Shown here: piece after piece, positions 7,777 through 15,577 of the stretch
Layout of the letters: the number at the start of each line of letters is the position of its first letter
How positions within the stretch are numbered: position 1 is the stretch's first letter
Origin: JBBSVE01 sp038233815
Lineage (GTDB): Bacteria; Pseudomonadota; Alphaproteobacteria; Rhodobacterales; Rhodobacteraceae
DNA: 15,776 bases
NCBI GenBank assembly: GCA_038233815.1
Contig: JBBSVE010000071.1
Span: forward strand, 1 to 15,776
Direction: 5' to 3'
Notes under the pieces: model-generated
The model's database searches: none
Seen by the model: only the letters and a program-made list of their open reading frames with translations
What the model was told of the DNA's origin: nothing
Position numbers and translations under genes: made by a program

Positions 7777-7822
7777 TTGACAGCCTGCTTTGAGTTATCC
7801 AATATGAAAATATATTTTGCAA
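7777..7822. promoter_or_regulatory. Back-to-back promoters around an AT-rich palindrome
   Basis: Plus strand: TTGACA (7777-7782), a 17-nt spacer and CAATAT (7800-7805), a perfect -35 with a weak -10. Minus strand: TTGCAA (7822-7817), a 17-nt spacer and GATAAC (7799-7794). The perfect 12-bp palindrome AAAATATATTTT (7807-7818) lies near the plus start site and inside the minus spacer. One regulator bound here could control both operons at once. The IclR protein encoded at 14257 is the obvious candidate. The AT-rich stretch stands out in this GC-rich DNA. The promoters are predictions from consensus only. Confidence 0.55.
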
Positions 7823-7832
7823 GGGAAACAGC

Positions 7833-8963
7833 ATGGCGCGTCTCAAAGGCATGACCTGGGACCATCCGCGGGGCTTTGATCCGCTGGTCGCCGCCGCAGG
7901 GGCGGCGCTGACGGACCCCGGTGTCACCGTGGACTGGGACCGCCGCTCGCTTCAGGATTTCGAGCATTTCCCGCTGGAGGATCTGGCCCGCGACTACGAC
8001 CTCATCATCATGGACCATCCCCATATCGGCGATGCCATCGCGGCCGGGGCGGTGATCCCGATGGAGGATCTGCTGCCCCCCGACCGGCTCGCCGCCTTGC
8101 GGGCCGATTGCCTGCCCGTGGTCTGGAACAGCTACGTGGTGGACGGCCGGACCTGGGCCTTGCCGGTCGATGCCGCGACGCAGGTGCTGGTCTGGCGTCC
8201 GGGGAGGCTGGAGGCACCGCCTTTGACGTGGGACGCGGTGCTCGATCTGGCGCGCGAGGGGCGGGTGCTGCTGCCCATGCGCTCGCCGCATGCGCTGATG
8301 GTCCTCTATACGCTGATGGCAAATGCGGACCAACCGTTCCCGGCCATCGGCGATCCCGACCGGGCAGCGATGGCTGCTGCGCTGGACCGGATGGCGGACC
8401 TTGCGGCCCTCGTGCCCGCTGCCTGCCGCACGATGGACCCCATTGCCGCGCACGAGGCGCTGGCGTCGGGTGCCCCGCAGGATGTGATCCCGCTCGCCTA
8501 CGGCTACAGCACCTACGGGATCGACGGGTTCCGAACCAACCGGCTGCGATTCGCGGAGTTTCCCGGCCCCTCCGGCCCCCAAGGCACGACGCTCGGCGGC
8601 ACCGGGCTCGCGGTGTCCCGGTTCGGGCAATCCCCGGACCTTGCCGCGGCTTACGCCGCCAACATGGCGTCGGAGGCATGGCAGCGCGATATCGTGGCCC
8701 CGGCCGGGGGCCAGCCATCGAGCCTCGGGGCGGAGCACGATCCGGCAGTAGACGCGCGGTTCAACCGCTTCTGGTCAGACACCGCACGGACGCTGGACCG
8801 CGCATGGATACGGCCGCGCCATCAGGGATACGTGGGCTTTCAGGCGGGCGCCTCAGACCTCGTGCTCGACTGTATCGACGGGCGGATCGGGGTAGGGGCC
8901 TGCATCGACGGGATCACCGCCGCATTCCGCGACAGCCTTGCAGCCCGGAAGGCCACCGCATGA
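7833..8963 (+). CDS. Second solute-binding-like protein without signal peptide
   Basis: A 376-aa protein resembling ABC solute-binding proteins in overall layout: a short N-terminal strand, DLIIMDHPHIGDAIAAGAVIPME (56-78), WALPVDAATQVLVWRP (108-123), LTWDAVLDLA (131-140), and a late GTGLAVSRFG segment. It opens with MARLKGMTWDHPRGFDPL, a polar start with no signal peptide; the WDHPRGFDPL stretch near the N-terminus looks like a family hallmark. AAGGGA at 7821-7826 sits 6 nt before ATG 7833, which fixes the start. It is not visibly similar in sequence to the divergent protein at 6500-7732. Its stop overlaps the start of the second CoA-transferase by 4 nt (ATGA), which ties it to CoA chemistry rather than to transport. 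Assignment to the binding-protein fold is fairly sure; its function is not known. Confidence 0.82.
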   Translation: MARLKGMTWDHPRGFDPLVAAAGAALTDPGVTVDWDRRSLQDFEHFPLEDLARDYDLIIMDHPHIGDAIAAGAVIPMEDLLPPDRLAALRADCLPVVWNSYVVDGRTWALPVDAATQVLVWRPGRLEAPPLTWDAVLDLAREGRVLLPMRSPHALMVLYTLMANADQPFPAIGDPDRAAMAAALDRMADLAALVPAACRTMDPIAAHEALASGAPQDVIPLAYGYSTYGIDGFRTNRLRFAEFPGPSGPQGTTLGGTGLAVSRFGQSPDLAAAYAANMASEAWQRDIVAPAGGQPSSLGAEHDPAVDARFNRFWSDTARTLDRAWIRPRHQGYVGFQAGASDLVLDCIDGRIGVGACIDGITAAFRDSLAARKATA

Positions 8964-10108
8964 GCGACCTGCCGCTCTCGGGCCTGCGGGTTCTGGATTT
9001 CTCGCAGTTCCTTGCCGGGCCGCTTTGCGCGCTGCGGCTGGCGGATCTGGGCGCCGAGGTCATCAAGGTGGAGCGGCCGCAGGGTGGCGATCTCTGCCGG
9101 GGGCTGGTCATGGCGGATCAGCGGATGGGGGCGGACAGTCTGCTGTTCCACATCATCAACCGTGGCAAGAAAAGCGTGGTGGCGGATTTGAAGGCGGAGG
9201 CGGATCTGGCGGCGGTCCGCACCCTTATCGCAGGCGCCGACGTGATGCTGCACAACTTCCGTCCCGGCGTGATGGAGCGGATCGGGCTTGGCTATCCGCA
9301 GGTCGCGGAGATCAACGCTGGCATCATTTACGGCGTGGTTTCGGGCTACGGCACGGAAGGGCCGTGGCGCGACAAGCCGGGGCAGGATCTGCTCGCGCAG
9401 TCGCGCTCCGGTCTGGTCTGGCTGTCGGGGAGCGCGACGGACGGTCCGGTACCGATGGGCGTTTCGATCACCGATATCGCGACCGGGCTGAACCTGGCAC
9501 AGGGGGTGCTGGCGGCACTGGTGGGCAAGCTGCGCCACGGAAAGGGCGCGCTGGTGGAGGTGAGCCTGCTCGCCTCCGCTATGGATCTGCAGTTCGAGCA
9601 GTTCTCGAGCTACCTCAACGGCGCACAGGTCCAGCCGCCGCGCAGCGCGGTGAACGGGGCCAGCGTCCATATCGGGGCTCCCTACGGCATCTACGCGACC
9701 GCCGACGGCCATATCGCCATTGCCATGACGCCGATCGCGCGGCTCGCCGAGCTGACCGGGATCGTGGCGCTGGACGCCTTTGCCGACCCGTCGGGGGCGT
9801 TTGCACGGCGCGACGAGATCAAAGCGGTGCTTGGCGCTGCGCTGGCGGGAGAGACGACCGCGCACTGGCTCTCTCGGCTGGAGCCTGCGGACGTCTGGTG
9901 CGCCGAGGTGCTGGACTGGCCCTCGCTGGAACGGTCGGGCGGGCTCGATGCGCTGGGCGTGGTGCAGGAGGTGGGGGCGGGCACGCGCGCGTTCCGCACC
10001 ACTGTCTGCCCGATCCGGCTGGACGGGCGGACCTTGCGCAATCCCGCCCCGGCCCCCGCACTGGGCGCGGACAGCGCGCTGCTTGGGAAAGAGGAGCCCC
10101 ACCCATGA
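8960..10108 (+). CDS. CaiB/BaiF (family III) CoA-transferase, copy 2
   Basis: Family III CoA-transferase, 382 aa, clearly a paralogue of the minus-strand gene at 4249-5430. Shared blocks are VLDFSQFLAGPLCALRLADL (11-30), VIKVERPQGGD (34-44), NFRPGVMERIGLGY (99-112), the D172 region in ITDIATGLNLAQGVLAAL, and EPADVWCAEVLDWP near the C-terminus. D172 is the predicted aspartate that carries CoA. The start at ATG 8960 overlaps the upstream stop by 4 nt, and its own stop overlaps the MaoC start by 4 nt, so three proteins are translationally coupled. The frame stays open far upstream of 8960, but that part lies over the preceding gene and is not coding in this frame. The two copies could act on different acids or pair as a hetero-oligomer. 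Confidence 0.93.
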   Translation: MSDLPLSGLRVLDFSQFLAGPLCALRLADLGAEVIKVERPQGGDLCRGLVMADQRMGADSLLFHIINRGKKSVVADLKAEADLAAVRTLIAGADVMLHNFRPGVMERIGLGYPQVAEINAGIIYGVVSGYGTEGPWRDKPGQDLLAQSRSGLVWLSGSATDGPVPMGVSITDIATGLNLAQGVLAALVGKLRHGKGALVEVSLLASAMDLQFEQFSSYLNGAQVQPPRSAVNGASVHIGAPYGIYATADGHIAIAMTPIARLAELTGIVALDAFADPSGAFARRDEIKAVLGAALAGETTAHWLSRLEPADVWCAEVLDWPSLERSGGLDALGVVQEVGAGTRAFRTTVCPIRLDGRTLRNPAPAPALGADSALLGKEEPHP

Positions 10109-10557
10109 TCGCCGAGGAATATTTCGAGGACTACGTGACCGGCGCCAGCCGCAAGAGCTACGGGCGCACGATCACGGAAGCCGACATCGTGCTCCATGCC
10201 GGGCAGACGGGGGATTTCTTTCCTCATCACATGGACGCCGAATGGTGCGCCACGCAGGATTTCGGCCAGCGGATCGCGCATGGCACGCTGATCTTTTCGG
10301 TGGGCATCGGCATGACCGCGACGACAATCAACCCGCGCGCCATGTCCTACGGCTACGACCGTCTGCGCTTTGTCCGCCCGGTCTTCATCGGCGACACGAT
10401 CACCGCGCGGGCCGAGATCGCGGCCAAGCGTGATCATCCCAAGCGCGGAACGCACGGGCTGGTGGACGAGGCGATCACCATCACGAACCAGAAGGGCGAG
10501 GCGGTGCTCGTCTGCACGCACATCTATCTGGCCGAGCGCAGGGTGCGGCTCGGCTGA
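10105..10557 (+). CDS. MaoC-family (hot-dog fold) hydratase/dehydratase
   Basis: Single hot-dog domain, 150 aa, the normal size for an (R)-specific enoyl-CoA hydratase or related mesaconyl-CoA-type hydratase. The active-site motif is TGDFFPHHMDAEW (35-47), with D37 and H42 in the D-x4-H spacing of R-hydratases. RIAHGTLIFSV (56-66) is the conserved segment that follows. Such enzymes add or remove water at the 2,3 position of an acyl-CoA, so the CoA-transferase encoded just upstream probably makes its substrate. The start overlaps the CoA-transferase stop by 4 nt (ATGA); GAGGAG at 10091-10096 is a usable ribosome site. A 27-nt gap then separates it from the ABC transporter genes. Confidence 0.93.
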   Translation: MIAEEYFEDYVTGASRKSYGRTITEADIVLHAGQTGDFFPHHMDAEWCATQDFGQRIAHGTLIFSVGIGMTATTINPRAMSYGYDRLRFVRPVFIGDTITARAEIAAKRDHPKRGTHGLVDEAITITNQKGEAVLVCTHIYLAERRVRLG

Positions 10558-10584
10558 CCGGACCGGATCATCAGGGAGGATACG

Positions 10585-11544
10585 ATGAAGAGGCTCACAG
10601 GACTGCTCACCGCCACGGCGCTTTGCGCGTTTGCGGCGGGGGCGCAGGCGGAGGATACCTACGGCTATTCGGCCAACGGCCTCAGCTTTCCGTTCGGCGC
10701 GGCGATCGTGAAGGGTTTCACCGACGCGGCAAAGACGGCCGGGGTGAATGTCGTCGTGCTCGACAGCAAGGGCGATGTGCTGAAACAGACCAACGACATC
10801 GACGATCTGATCGCGCAGGGCGTCAAGGCCATCGGCATCGCGCCGCAGGATTCCACCGTGGCGACCGCATGGGCCGACAAGGTGGCTGCGGCGGGCATTC
10901 CGGCCGTCGCCATCTCCTCCATGATCGGCGACCCGCAGTCGCGCAAGATCGAGGATGTGTATCCGAGCCTTGCCGCCCTCGTGACCCAGCAGGAGGTCGC
11001 GGCGGGGCGCGAGGTGGGGCTTTTGTCCGCGAAACTTTTGAAGGCCGCGGGGGTGGAGAATGCGAAGGTCGCGATCATCGAGGGCGCGGCGGGCTATGCC
11101 GAGGTGCAGCAGCGCACCGAAGGGTTCGAGGCGGGCATGAAGGAGGCGGGGCAGGCCTACAGCGTCGTCGCCTCCCAGCCCGGCGACTGGACGGCGGAAA
11201 AGGGCGAGGCCGCGTGCCAGAACATCCTGTCGTCGAACCCGGATGTGGACCTGTTCTTCAATCAGGCCGACGACATGGTGGTGGGCTGTGCGCGCGCGGT
11301 GGATGCGGCGGGGTCCAAGGCGCTTCTGGTGGGGTTCGGCGGCTCCAAGCTCGCGATCCAGGCGATCAAGGCGGGGGAGGTGGACGGCACGGTCTGTTAC
11401 AAGCCCGAGGAGATCGGCAAGCTGTCGTTCGACGTGCTCCACGATGTCGTGACCGGCACCAAGGCGCACAAGGCGGAGTTCATCACCTATCCGACCCCCG
11501 GCGTGTCCAAGGACACTATCGACGACTGCGTCGGCCAGTGGTGA
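10585..11544 (+). CDS. Sugar-type ABC transporter periplasmic binding protein (RbsB/XylF-like)
   Basis: Periplasmic receptor of the ribose/xylose class, 319 aa. Residues 1-22 are a Sec signal peptide ending AQA, cleaved before EDT; C14 does not sit in a lipobox. The first strand and helix are YGYSANGLSFPFGAAIVKGF (26-45). Typical type I marks follow: DDLIAQGVKAIGIAP (73-87), the hinge and ligand arginine in QQRTEGFEAGM (175-185, R177), and FFNQADDMVVGCARAVDAAG (224-243). GGGAGGA at 10574-10580 precedes the ATG. It is followed by its ATPase and permease, so it belongs to that importer and is unrelated to the two signal-less proteins. The ligand is probably a monosaccharide or small polyol; the exact one is unknown. 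Confidence 0.93.
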   Translation: MKRLTGLLTATALCAFAAGAQAEDTYGYSANGLSFPFGAAIVKGFTDAAKTAGVNVVVLDSKGDVLKQTNDIDDLIAQGVKAIGIAPQDSTVATAWADKVAAAGIPAVAISSMIGDPQSRKIEDVYPSLAALVTQQEVAAGREVGLLSAKLLKAAGVENAKVAIIEGAAGYAEVQQRTEGFEAGMKEAGQAYSVVASQPGDWTAEKGEAACQNILSSNPDVDLFFNQADDMVVGCARAVDAAGSKALLVGFGGSKLAIQAIKAGEVDGTVCYKPEEIGKLSFDVLHDVVTGTKAHKAEFITYPTPGVSKDTIDDCVGQW

Positions 11545-11552
11545 TCTGAGCC

Positions 11553-13100
11553 ATGACCGGCGCGGCGGAGGCGGGCCCGCTGTTGCGGCTGCAGGGCATC
11601 GAAAAGACCTTCCCCAACGGGACGGTCGGCCTGCGCGGCGTGGATTTCAGCGCCTTCGCCGGGCGCGTGCACGGCCTTCTCGGCGCCAACGGGGCCGGGA
11701 AGTCAACCCTCATCAAGATCCTCTGCGCGTGGGTTCCCGCCACGGGCGGCGAGATCGTGTGGAAAGGCCGGGCCACGCGCTTTGCCACCCCGCTCGACGC
11801 GAACCTCGCCGGGATCGCCACGATTCACCAGAGCATCCCGCTGGTCCCGACCCTGTCGGTGCTGGAGAACGTGTTCCTGTGGAAATCGCGCGGCAGGCGT
11901 CGGTCCGGCCAGGACCGGCGCGCGCTGGTCGATCTCTGCGCGCAGGTGGGGCTGGCCATCGACCCCGACGTGCCGGTGTCGGACCTGTCGATCGGCGCGC
12001 GCCAGATGGTTTGCATCCTGCAGGCCCTGAGCCTCGATGCCGACCTTATCGTGATGGACGAACCGACGGCCTCGCTCGCCAAGGGGGAGCGGGATCTGGT
12101 CTACCGGACCGTCCGGCGGCTGGCTGACAGCGGCAAGGGCATCGTCTTCGTGTCCCATTTCCTTGACGAGATCATCGCCCTCACGGACGAGGTCACGGTT
12201 CTGCGCGACGGGCAGACGGTGCTAAATTCCGAAACGCGCGACGTGACGGAGGCGATCCTCGCCGATGCCATCGCGGGCAAGACGGTCGGAACGCTGGACC
12301 ATCTGCGACGCGAACGCGGCACGATCCGCGACGCGGTGGTGCTGACCTGCCGGGGCCTGCGCTCGCCCCGCGGCCTCGCGCCCACGGACCTCACGCTGCG
12401 GGCGGGCGAGGTGCTGGGCATCGCGGGGCTGCTTGGATCGGGGCGCAGCGAACTGGTGCACGCGATCTATGGCGCGGACCCGGAGGCGTCGGGCGCGGTC
12501 ACGTTCCGGGGCGCGCCTGCGGGCCGCTCACCGCGCGCTTCGGTCCGCGCGGGCATGGCGCTGGTGCCGGAGGACCGCGATCAGCAGGCGATCATCCCGG
12601 TGTTCGAGATCTGGCGCAACGTCTCGCTGCCCTATCTCGACGCCTCCGCGACGGGCGGCTGGCTGCTGGACCGCACGACGGAGATGGACTGGGCCCGCCG
12701 CGCCATCGCCATGCTCGGCATCAAGGCGGACGGGCCCGACACGCTGGTCACGGAGCTTTCGGGCGGCAACGCGCAGAAGGTGACGGTGACGCGCTGGCTC
12801 TTTGGCGACGTGCGGCTCCTGATGCTGGACGAGCCTACGGCGGGCATCGACGTCGGTGCCAAGGCCGACATCCTGGCACTGGTCCGAAAGCTGGCCGGGG
12901 AGGGCGTCGCGGTCATCATCGTGTCGTCCGAGTTCGACGAGATCCTCGCCGTTGCCGACCGCGTCCTCGTCATGCGCGACGGCGCCGTGGTGGCGGAACG
13001 GCAGGCCAGCGACACGAGCGACCAGGACCTCATCCTCCTCGCCAGCGGCACGGCGACACACGCCCCCGGCACCATCACGGAGCATGCCCATGCAGGCTGA
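11553..13100 (+). CDS. Sugar ABC transporter ATP-binding protein (RbsA/XylG-like)
   Basis: Double nucleotide-binding protein, 515 aa, that drives the importer. First domain: Walker A GANGAGKST (44-52), Q-loop Q93, signature LSIGARQ (145-151), Walker B LIVMDE (165-170) with catalytic E170, and switch H202. Second domain: a degenerate Walker A, GLLGSGRSE (292-300), lacking the lysine; signature LSGGN (402-406); Walker B LLMLDE (422-427); and serine in place of the switch histidine (VSSE). This asymmetry is normal in RbsA/MglA/XylG proteins, where one site carries most hydrolysis. The start is 8 nt after the receptor gene stop, with only a weak ribosome site, so it may depend on coupling. The end overlaps the permease start by 11 nt. 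Confidence 0.93.
   Translation: MTGAAEAGPLLRLQGIEKTFPNGTVGLRGVDFSAFAGRVHGLLGANGAGKSTLIKILCAWVPATGGEIVWKGRATRFATPLDANLAGIATIHQSIPLVPTLSVLENVFLWKSRGRRRSGQDRRALVDLCAQVGLAIDPDVPVSDLSIGARQMVCILQALSLDADLIVMDEPTASLAKGERDLVYRTVRRLADSGKGIVFVSHFLDEIIALTDEVTVLRDGQTVLNSETRDVTEAILADAIAGKTVGTLDHLRRERGTIRDAVVLTCRGLRSPRGLAPTDLTLRAGEVLGIAGLLGSGRSELVHAIYGADPEASGAVTFRGAPAGRSPRASVRAGMALVPEDRDQQAIIPVFEIWRNVSLPYLDASATGGWLLDRTTEMDWARRAIAMLGIKADGPDTLVTELSGGNAQKVTVTRWLFGDVRLLMLDEPTAGIDVGAKADILALVRKLAGEGVAVIIVSSEFDEILAVADRVLVMRDGAVVAERQASDTSDQDLILLASGTATHAPGTITEHAHAG
13079..13082 (+). promoter_or_regulatory. Ribosome binding site deciding the permease start
   Basis: GGAG lies 7 nt before ATG 13090 but only 1 nt before the in-frame ATG 13084. 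The spacing favours 13090. Confidence 0.5.
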
Positions 13101-14238
13101 CTGGAAACGTCGCTTCGGACTGCGCGAGGCGGGCGTCTTTTATGCGTTCCTCGTGCTTTTGACCGTGCTGGCGCTCGTTACATGGGCCAGTGGACGGCCG
13201 GCTTACCTGAGTGCGGTCAACGTCACCAACATCCTCTACCAAAGCTCGATGATCGCCATGATGGGGGTGGCGATGACGGTCGTGCTCATCACCGGCAACT
13301 TCGACCTGTCGGTGGCATCCGTCGCGGCACTGGGGGCTGCGATCACCGTGGCGCTGGCCGGACCGCTGGGCTTCTGGACGGCGGCGGGGATCGCGATGCT
13401 GGCGGCCGGCGCTGTGGGCCTGCTCAATGGTTCCATCGTGCAGTTTCTGGGGATCAACGCCTTTATCGTCACGCTGGGCACGCTGACGGCGATCCGGGGT
13501 CTTGTGCTGATCCTGACCGACGGGCGGTCCCTCCTCGTCTCCACGCCGGAGGCCAAGGCCCAGATGGTCGCATTCGAAGGCGGGCGCGTTCCCGCACAGA
13601 TGGGACTTTACGTGCTGGGCTTTGTGCTGATCGTGGCTTTCGCGCTGAGGCTGTTGCAGCTGCGGCGGACGGGGGCACCTGCGACGCCGGGGGCCATTGG
13701 CGGGATCGTCGCGGGGTTCGTCCTTGTGGCACTGGCGGCCCTTGGGGGACCGGCCCTCGTGCTGGCAAAGCCCGTGATCTACACCGGGCTCTACACGCTC
13801 GTCGTCTGGGCGGTCCTGACCTTCACCACGGTTGGGCGTCGCGTCTATGCGACCGGTGGGAACGCGGTCGCAGCCCGGTTGGCCGGGGTCAACGTGGGCG
13901 CCTACAAGATGGCGGGCTTCATCCTGTCGAGCGCCACGGCGGGCTTTGCGGGCATCCTCTTCGGCTCCCGCCTCGGTGCGGTCAATCCGACGGCGTTGCA
14001 GGGCGCGGAACTGACCGTGATCGCGGCGGCCATCCTCGGCGGCACCTCGCTTTTCGGGGGTGCGGGCAGCGTCATCAAGACCCTGGTGGGGGCGCTTTTG
14101 CTCTTCACGCTCACCAACGGGTTCAACATCCTCAACCTCGGCGCCAACTATCAGGGCGTCATCGAGGGCACGGTTGTCGTGGCGGCGGCGGCTATCTATA
14201 CGGTCGGCGGCAACCGCAGTCGCAAGGCGCGCACCTGA
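13090..14238 (+). CDS. Sugar ABC transporter permease (XylH/RbsC-like)
   Basis: Inner-membrane permease of the same importer, 382 aa with the start at 13090. It carries about ten or more hydrophobic segments. Family marks are MMGVAMTVVLITGNFDLSVASVAAL (57-81), GINAFIVTLGTLTAIRGL (121-138), the cytoplasmic coupling loop VGRRVYATGGNAVAARLAGV (248-267), and ILGGTSLFGGAGSVIKTLVGALL (315-337). It is longer than RbsC-type permeases (about 320 aa) and closer to XylH-type ones, because of an extra mid-protein stretch around 150-225 with a basic loop (LRLLQLRRTG) and one or two more membrane segments. A xylose-like or related sugar is therefore the best guess, with low certainty. An IclR regulator gene follows 18 nt downstream. 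Confidence 0.92.
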   Translation: MQADWKRRFGLREAGVFYAFLVLLTVLALVTWASGRPAYLSAVNVTNILYQSSMIAMMGVAMTVVLITGNFDLSVASVAALGAAITVALAGPLGFWTAAGIAMLAAGAVGLLNGSIVQFLGINAFIVTLGTLTAIRGLVLILTDGRSLLVSTPEAKAQMVAFEGGRVPAQMGLYVLGFVLIVAFALRLLQLRRTGAPATPGAIGGIVAGFVLVALAALGGPALVLAKPVIYTGLYTLVVWAVLTFTTVGRRVYATGGNAVAARLAGVNVGAYKMAGFILSSATAGFAGILFGSRLGAVNPTALQGAELTVIAAAILGGTSLFGGAGSVIKTLVGALLLFTLTNGFNILNLGANYQGVIEGTVVVAAAAIYTVGGNRSRKART

Positions 14239-14256
14239 AGCCGGAGCAGGGATCGC

Positions 14257-15069
14257 ATGGAGCGTGACGGGAACGACCGGGCCACCGCGTCCAGATATGC
14301 CGTCCCGGCGCTGGAAAAGGGTCTCGACGTGCTGGAACTCCTGTCGGACCGGTCGGAGTCGATGTCGCAGACCGACATCGCCCGCGGTCTCGGCCGGAAC
14401 GTGAGCGAGGTCTTTCGGACCCTGAGCGCGCTCGAGGGGCGCGGCTACATCCGGCGCACCCCGTCCGGGCAATATCGCCTGACGCTGCGCCTGTTCGAGA
14501 TGAGCCGGACCCACTCGCCCTACGAGGAACTGCTGCGCGTGGCGCTCCCCGTGATGCGCGACCTGTCAGCGGAGGTGCGCGAGACCTGCCACCTCACCAC
14601 GCTCCGCGACGGCGCAATCGTGGTGCTGGCGCAGAACGAGAGCCCCAAGCCCGTGCGCCTGTCGGTGGAGGTCGGATCGTCCCACTCGCCGCTCGCGACG
14701 ACATCGGGGCGCATCCTGCTGGCCGCGATGGAGGATGGTTCGCGCCGGGATTTCTTGCGCGACTACACCGCATTCGCGACGTGGCAGGAGGCCGAGCGGT
14801 CTGCGTTCCTCGCCCGGGTCGCCGAGATCGCCGGGCGTGGCTATGAGATCGCGCGGGACGAACGCCATCAGGGCGGGCTCGACATAGGGGTGCTGGTGGG
14901 GACCGCCACCTCCACCATGAAAGCGGCGCTGATCGTGGCGACCCTGCGGTCGGGATCGGGCCCGGACGCTGAAGGCATCCGCACGGCCCTGGCCCGCGCC
15001 GCCAACCGGATCAATCGCCTCCTCGGGGTCGTCCGGCCCCTTTCGACGCTGAGCGAGGGTCAGGAGTAG
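14257..15069 (+). CDS. IclR-family transcriptional regulator
   Basis: 270 aa. The N-terminal winged helix-turn-helix covers about residues 15-75: VPALEKGLDVLELLS, then SQTDIARGLGRNVSEVFRTL (37-56) as the HTH, and the wing YIRRTPSGQYRLTLRLFEM (64-82). The remainder (about 85-255) is the IclR effector domain, with PLATTSGRILLAAM and the GYEIARDERHQGGLDIGVLV segment around the ligand pocket. IclR proteins bind small metabolites such as keto acids, glyoxylate or sugar-acid intermediates. It is co-directional with and 18 nt behind the ABC permease, probably the last gene of the operon that begins at 7833. It is the likely regulator of the divergent promoters at 7777-7822 (inference from position). 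Confidence 0.95.
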   Translation: MERDGNDRATASRYAVPALEKGLDVLELLSDRSESMSQTDIARGLGRNVSEVFRTLSALEGRGYIRRTPSGQYRLTLRLFEMSRTHSPYEELLRVALPVMRDLSAEVRETCHLTTLRDGAIVVLAQNESPKPVRLSVEVGSSHSPLATTSGRILLAAMEDGSRRDFLRDYTAFATWQEAERSAFLARVAEIAGRGYEIARDERHQGGLDIGVLVGTATSTMKAALIVATLRSGSGPDAEGIRTALARAANRINRLLGVVRPLSTLSEGQE

Positions 15070-15577
15070 CGATGTCGCGGTGGTAAAAGCCTGGGGTGCG
15101 CTCGATAGGTTCAAACCCAAGGGCGTGTATGCCAGGCGTCGTATCGGTTCACATCCTCCGTCCCCGGATCTTCCCGAACCATTCGCTACGGAGGATCGGT
15201 CCGTCCGGCATGATGTCGGGACGGGGGGGCCGCCCATAGACATATCGCAGACATCTCCGACGACTGCGATACGCAACCCGATCCATCGATCCATGACGCG
15301 ACCAACCTCGACCGGACAGTGATCCGCTGTCCGATAGACCCGCCGCCCCCGGTCCCATCGCGGGCGGCGATCTGCCGGAGATTCCGCTGGCCTTTGTCGC
15401 ATCGGGTCTTGCCGACGCGGCGTGGATCTGGCCCTTCGCCTGGCTCCGGCCCGGCTTTATGGACCTTTGTCGCTTCTGCCGGACCGTCACCGGCCACCCC
15501 CTTGTCCGGAGCGCCGTTCGTGCGGACGCGTATCTCTCGCCCGCCGACGGGCTGGTCCATCTGCGAAGGCACGCCCG
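15070..15577. other. Gene-poor stretch, no recognised gene
   Basis: About 500 bases after the IclR gene in which no frame on either strand gives a recognisable protein. It holds a short inverted repeat at 15313-15333 (CGGACAG, 7-nt loop, CTGTCCG) without a U-run, and a tandem GATCCAT-C-GATCCAT near 15281-15295. No typical intrinsic terminator for the IclR operon was found. It may be non-coding spacer or decayed DNA at the edge of the metabolic island. Confidence 0.4.

Noticed and set aside
6500..7927. N-terminally extended version of the signal-less binding-like protein
   Set aside because: The extension crosses the promoter region and the divergent gene. Its added residues do not form a signal peptide joined to the fold, and a strong ribosome site lies just before ATG 7732.
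8108..8959. Upstream extension of the second CoA-transferase frame
   Set aside because: It is an out-of-frame reading of the preceding gene; the family N-terminus begins at ATG 8960.
9691..11469. 592-codon minus-strand frame across MaoC and the ABC receptor
   Set aside because: Antisense to two clear genes, with low-complexity R/H/D-rich composition.
13075..14514. 479-codon minus-strand frame across the permease
   Set aside because: Antisense shadow of a hydrophobic protein gene; its own sequence shows no family features.
15313..15333. CGGACAG/CTGTCCG hairpin as terminator of the IclR operon
   Set aside because: Seven-pair stem with a 7-nt loop but no U-run, and about 245 bases past the stop codon; too weak to call.
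15149..15490. 113-codon minus-strand frame after the IclR gene
   Set aside because: R/G/S-rich, no motif, no good start; looks like chance opening.
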